Below, piece after piece: positions 5,617-7,936 of a stretch of DNA of 7,936 bases. The stretch is taken from contig DAOWOP010000119.1 in the NCBI GenBank assembly GCA_030642005.1, positions 1 to 7,936 of the forward strand, written 5' to 3'. The DNA comes from Planctomycetales bacterium (GTDB lineage: Bacteria > Planctomycetota > Phycisphaerae > SM23-33). The translations under genes and the position numbers were made by a program. The notes beneath the pieces were generated by a model, which made no database searches, had not been told where the DNA came from, and was given only the letters and a program-made list of their open reading frames with translations. Within the stretch, counting starts at the first letter, position 1, and each line of letters opens with the position of its first letter.

Positions 5617-6716
5617 GTATTCGCATCGGAGTAATCGGTCTTGGTCGCATGGGCAGCCTGCATTGCCGGGTCATCTCGGAGATGCCGAAGGCTGAACTTG
5701 CCTGCGTGGTGGATACGGACGCCGCCGTCGCTGATGCCGTTGCAAAAAAATACGACGTCCCGACGGTCAGCGCCGCCGAGGCTGTCGAACTGGTCGATGC
5801 CGCCGTCATCGCTACGCCGACCAGCGCCCATGTAGAAGCGGCCAAACCGTTCATCGCAGCCGGTAAGGCCGTCCTGATCGAAAAACCCATCGCCGACAGC
5901 ATCGCCGCAGCCGAGGAAATCATCGCCCTGGCCGAAAAAACCGGCTCAAGCGTCCAGGTCGGACACACCGAGCGGTTCAACCCCGCCGTCGAGGCCATTC
6001 GCCGGTTCGACATCACGCCGAAATTCATCGAGGCCCACCGCATCAGCCCGTTCACCTTCCGCTCGGCCGACATCGGCGTGGTACTTGACATGATGATCCA
6101 CGACATCGACCTGGTGTTGATGCTGGCCGGCGATGAGCCGGAACAGGTCGAGGCCGTCGGCGTCAACGTCCTGGGCGCGACCGAAGACATCGCCAACGCC
6201 CGACTGACCTTCTCGAACGGATGTGTCGCCAACCTGACCGCCTCGCGACTGGCCATCAAGAGCGAGCGGAAGATGCGAATCTTCTCCGAGCAGGCGTACC
6301 TGTCGGTCGATTACGCCCGCAAGGTCGGCATCGTCGTCAAGAAGAGCGAGAACACGGATTTGATCCAGATGGCCCGTCAGATGGACGCCAAAAACCTCGG
6401 CGAACTTGCCGGGAAGGTCGATTACACCGAACTGATCAAGGTCGAGCAGTTGAAGGTAGCCGACGCCGTCGAGCCGCTCGGCAAGCAGGCCGAAGCCTTT
6501 TATAACTGTGTCGCAAACGGCGCCGAGCCGGTCGTACCCGCCGCCGCCGGACTGGCAGCAATCCGCTGCGCAGCAGCAATCACCAACTCCATCAAATCAC
6601 ACCGCTGGGACGGACAAGCCTCCGAACGCAAAGGCCCGGATATAATAACGAGCGAGTCGTCTTTGAAAAAAGACTGGCTTCGCCCGGAAGAGGACGAAAT
6701 GTGGAAAGACCTGTAA
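5613..6716 (+). CDS. Gfo/Idh/MocA-family dehydrogenase, probably GnnA-like UDP-GlcNAc 3-dehydrogenase
   Basis: This 367-residue protein has a Rossmann NAD(P) domain at about 1-120, with GLGRMG at 9-14 and the family EKP motif at 90-92 (Lys91). The Gfo/Idh/MocA substrate domain follows, with Asp159 and His163 in 'LDMMIHDID' as the likely catalytic pair. 'VGHTERFNPAV' (116-126) resembles GnnA, which oxidises the 3-OH of UDP-GlcNAc so that GnnB can aminate it to UDP-GlcNAc3N, the precursor of amide-linked lipid A. In Acidithiobacillus the gnn genes lie beside lpxA, and here the gene overlaps lpxA by 4 bp, so a shared pathway is the strongest reading. No GnnB-type aminotransferase is in the window, so the substrate remains an inference. 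The C-terminus is charged and ends RPEEDEMWKDL. The gene ends the operon, and only one base separates it from a convergent gene. Confidence 0.85.
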   Translation: MSIRIGVIGLGRMGSLHCRVISEMPKAELACVVDTDAAVADAVAKKYDVPTVSAAEAVELVDAAVIATPTSAHVEAAKPFIAAGKAVLIEKPIADSIAAAEEIIALAEKTGSSVQVGHTERFNPAVEAIRRFDITPKFIEAHRISPFTFRSADIGVVLDMMIHDIDLVLMLAGDEPEQVEAVGVNVLGATEDIANARLTFSNGCVANLTASRLAIKSERKMRIFSEQAYLSVDYARKVGIVVKKSENTDLIQMARQMDAKNLGELAGKVDYTELIKVEQLKVADAVEPLGKQAEAFYNCVANGAEPVVPAAAGLAAIRCAAAITNSIKSHRWDGQASERKGPDIITSESSLKKDWLRPEEDEMWKDL

Positions 6717-6717
6717 C

Positions 6718-7936
6718 CTACTGCTTTCGGTAAAACTTCCGCACTGCCGCATCCACGGCGAGGCGTTCGAAGCGGTCAGCGGCGATGATTACCGCCTTGC
6801 CGTACAGTTTCGCGCGGTATTCGTTAGCGAGTTTCTGATACTGCTGCCGGCGGAGTTTTCCGGCTATGTCTTCCTGTACCTTCTCGAACGGGAATTTCTC
6901 GCCGGGCCTGATGTCCAGCGTCCTGACGATGTAGAAACCCCTGGGCGTTTCGATGACCCTGCTTGTCCGTCCCCGGCCTTGGGCGAAGGCGGTTTCCTCG
7001 ACGGCTTCGGCGCGGAAACTACCCCTTTCCATCAGTGGCCAGGTCCCGCCTGATTGCGCCATCGGTCCGGCGCTGAAAGTTTTGGCGACCTCGTCGAATT
7101 TTCCCCCTCGCCCCAGCGCGGCGGCGGCCTTATCGGCCAAGGCTTTCGCCTTGCGGCGCGACTCGGCCCGGTCCGCATAGGTTATCTTGCGACCGGTTGG
7201 AAGAAATTCGCCGCCGGGAACGGAAATAATCTGCATCTGCACGCGGTCAGCCCTGGAAAACTCCCGCCGGTGCGTGACGTAGTAATTCCACATCATGCGG
7301 CGATCGACGACGATCCGCTTGCCCAGCCGGCTTTGCATGTAACTGCGCATCAGCATCGTTTCGGTCAAACCCTTCCGCCAAGTCGCCAGGTCCGTGCCTT
7401 CATCGCGGAGGCTCTGGTCGAATCTCGTCCTGCTGCCGCCCGACTCGGCAACGGCCTGGCGAAGCCGACCGACAACCCATTCGTCCACCTGTCTTTTCTC
7501 GGCATCGGTGAGGTAACTGTCGGCCTCTGCCAGAAGAAGCACATGCTCAATCTGCCTGCGGATTTCCTCATGGATAAGCCCCAAAGCCCTGATGCGGAAG
7601 GCCTGTTCGTTCGCGCCACCGGCGGCCTCGGCGAGTTTGGACCGAATCGGGCCGAGCACTTCGGTCAGCGTGATGAACTTATCGTTGACTTGCAGCGCAG
7701 CGGCGGCGACCACCTCCTGCTCGCCGACGATACGATAGCCAGCCGACGGGCGAGTCGCGGCGGACGGTGCGGGTCTGGAAGCCACGTCATTCCTGTCCGG
7801 CTTCGGCGCAGGTCGAGCATCCCCGCTGCGAGCCTCTGTCGGCTGGGCCGCCGGAGCGGTAGCGGGCGACTCTTCGTCAGGCTGGATGACGCAGTCCTTC
7901 CGCCCGAACCAGCCGCAGCCGGCGATAAGGAATACC
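6718..7936 (-). CDS. Parvulin/SurA-like peptidyl-prolyl isomerase lipoprotein (N-terminus beyond right edge)
   Basis: About 405 codons are visible, open to the window edge. The first residues read VFLIAGCGWFG: the end of a signal peptide with lipobox IAGC, so Cys (codon 7915-7917) would be lipidated and the protein anchored outside the inner membrane. An Ala/Pro-rich linker of about 50 residues follows, then a SurA/PrsA-like helical domain beginning near 'ALQVNDKFITLTEVL'. A parvulin-type domain then runs from 'VQMQIISV' through 'GGTWPLMERGSF' to 'PRGFYIV'. The usual active-site histidines of parvulins (HILV at the start, GYHI at the end) are replaced by Met/Gln and Tyr, so it may be a chaperone rather than an isomerase. 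An internal GTG at 7783-7785 is not the start, because the lipobox lies upstream in the same frame. Its job in outer-membrane protein folding is inferred from the family. Confidence 0.85.
   Translation of the reverse strand, partial: VFLIAGCGWFGRKDCVIQPDEESPATAPAAQPTEARSGDARPAPKPDRNDVASRPAPSAATRPSAGYRIVGEQEVVAAAALQVNDKFITLTEVLGPIRSKLAEAAGGANEQAFRIRALGLIHEEIRRQIEHVLLLAEADSYLTDAEKRQVDEWVVGRLRQAVAESGGSRTRFDQSLRDEGTDLATWRKGLTETMLMRSYMQSRLGKRIVVDRRMMWNYYVTHRREFSRADRVQMQIISVPGGEFLPTGRKITYADRAESRRKAKALADKAAAALGRGGKFDEVAKTFSAGPMAQSGGTWPLMERGSFRAEAVEETAFAQGRGRTSRVIETPRGFYIVRTLDIRPGEKFPFEKVQEDIAGKLRRQQYQKLANEYRAKLYGKAVIIAADRFERLAVDAAVRKFYRKQ

Noticed and set aside
7783..7785. GTG as the start of the parvulin-like gene
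   Set aside because: The same frame is open upstream to the window edge and contains a lipobox (IAGC), so the true start is beyond 7936.

Overview
The window is GC-rich coding DNA from a Gram-negative-type bacterium that makes lipid A. An LpxC-FabZ fusion is best known from Bacteroidota and Planctomycetota. The high GC, the order lpxD / lpxC-fabZ / lpxA / Gfo-Idh-MocA dehydrogenase, and the AT-rich heptamer repeats between genes make a planctomycete, perhaps of the Phycisphaerae, my best guess. This is inference; there is no rRNA or other marker gene to settle it.

Layout. The left edge (1-181, minus strand) holds the middle of an aldo/keto reductase whose N-terminal half is missing. It is followed by a strong palindrome (191-229) that touches the 3' end of a tRNA-Val gene (227-300, minus strand). 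From 386 to 6716 everything runs rightward: a complete aldo/keto reductase, then lpxD, an lpxC-fabZ fusion, two different lpxA-type genes, and a Gfo/Idh/MocA dehydrogenase that resembles the GnnA of amide-linked lipid A synthesis. One base after that gene ends, a convergent minus-strand gene begins. It encodes a parvulin/SurA-like lipoprotein and runs off the right edge.

How the genes work together. FabZ belongs to the acyl-ACP supply, LpxA puts the first acyl chain on UDP-GlcNAc (or on UDP-GlcNAc3N if the GnnA-like enzyme and an unseen aminotransferase act), LpxC deacetylates, and LpxD adds the N-linked chain. The parvulin-like lipoprotein would act outside the inner membrane, possibly in outer-membrane protein folding.

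The most notable observation is that the two LpxA paralogues have lost complementary halves of the active site. The first lacks the catalytic lysine and all catalytic-cluster histidines but keeps the C-terminal nucleotide-contact residues. The second keeps the lysine and histidines but has lost the nucleotide-contact residues. LpxA active sites lie between subunits of a trimer, so a mixed (hetero-oligomeric) LpxA is a testable hypothesis. Second, the two stop-to-start junctions flanking the first LpxA gene are filled almost exactly by AT-rich inverted repeats built from 7-bp units. Third, predicted promoters place transcription starts at or within a few bases of the start codons of the first two plus-strand genes.
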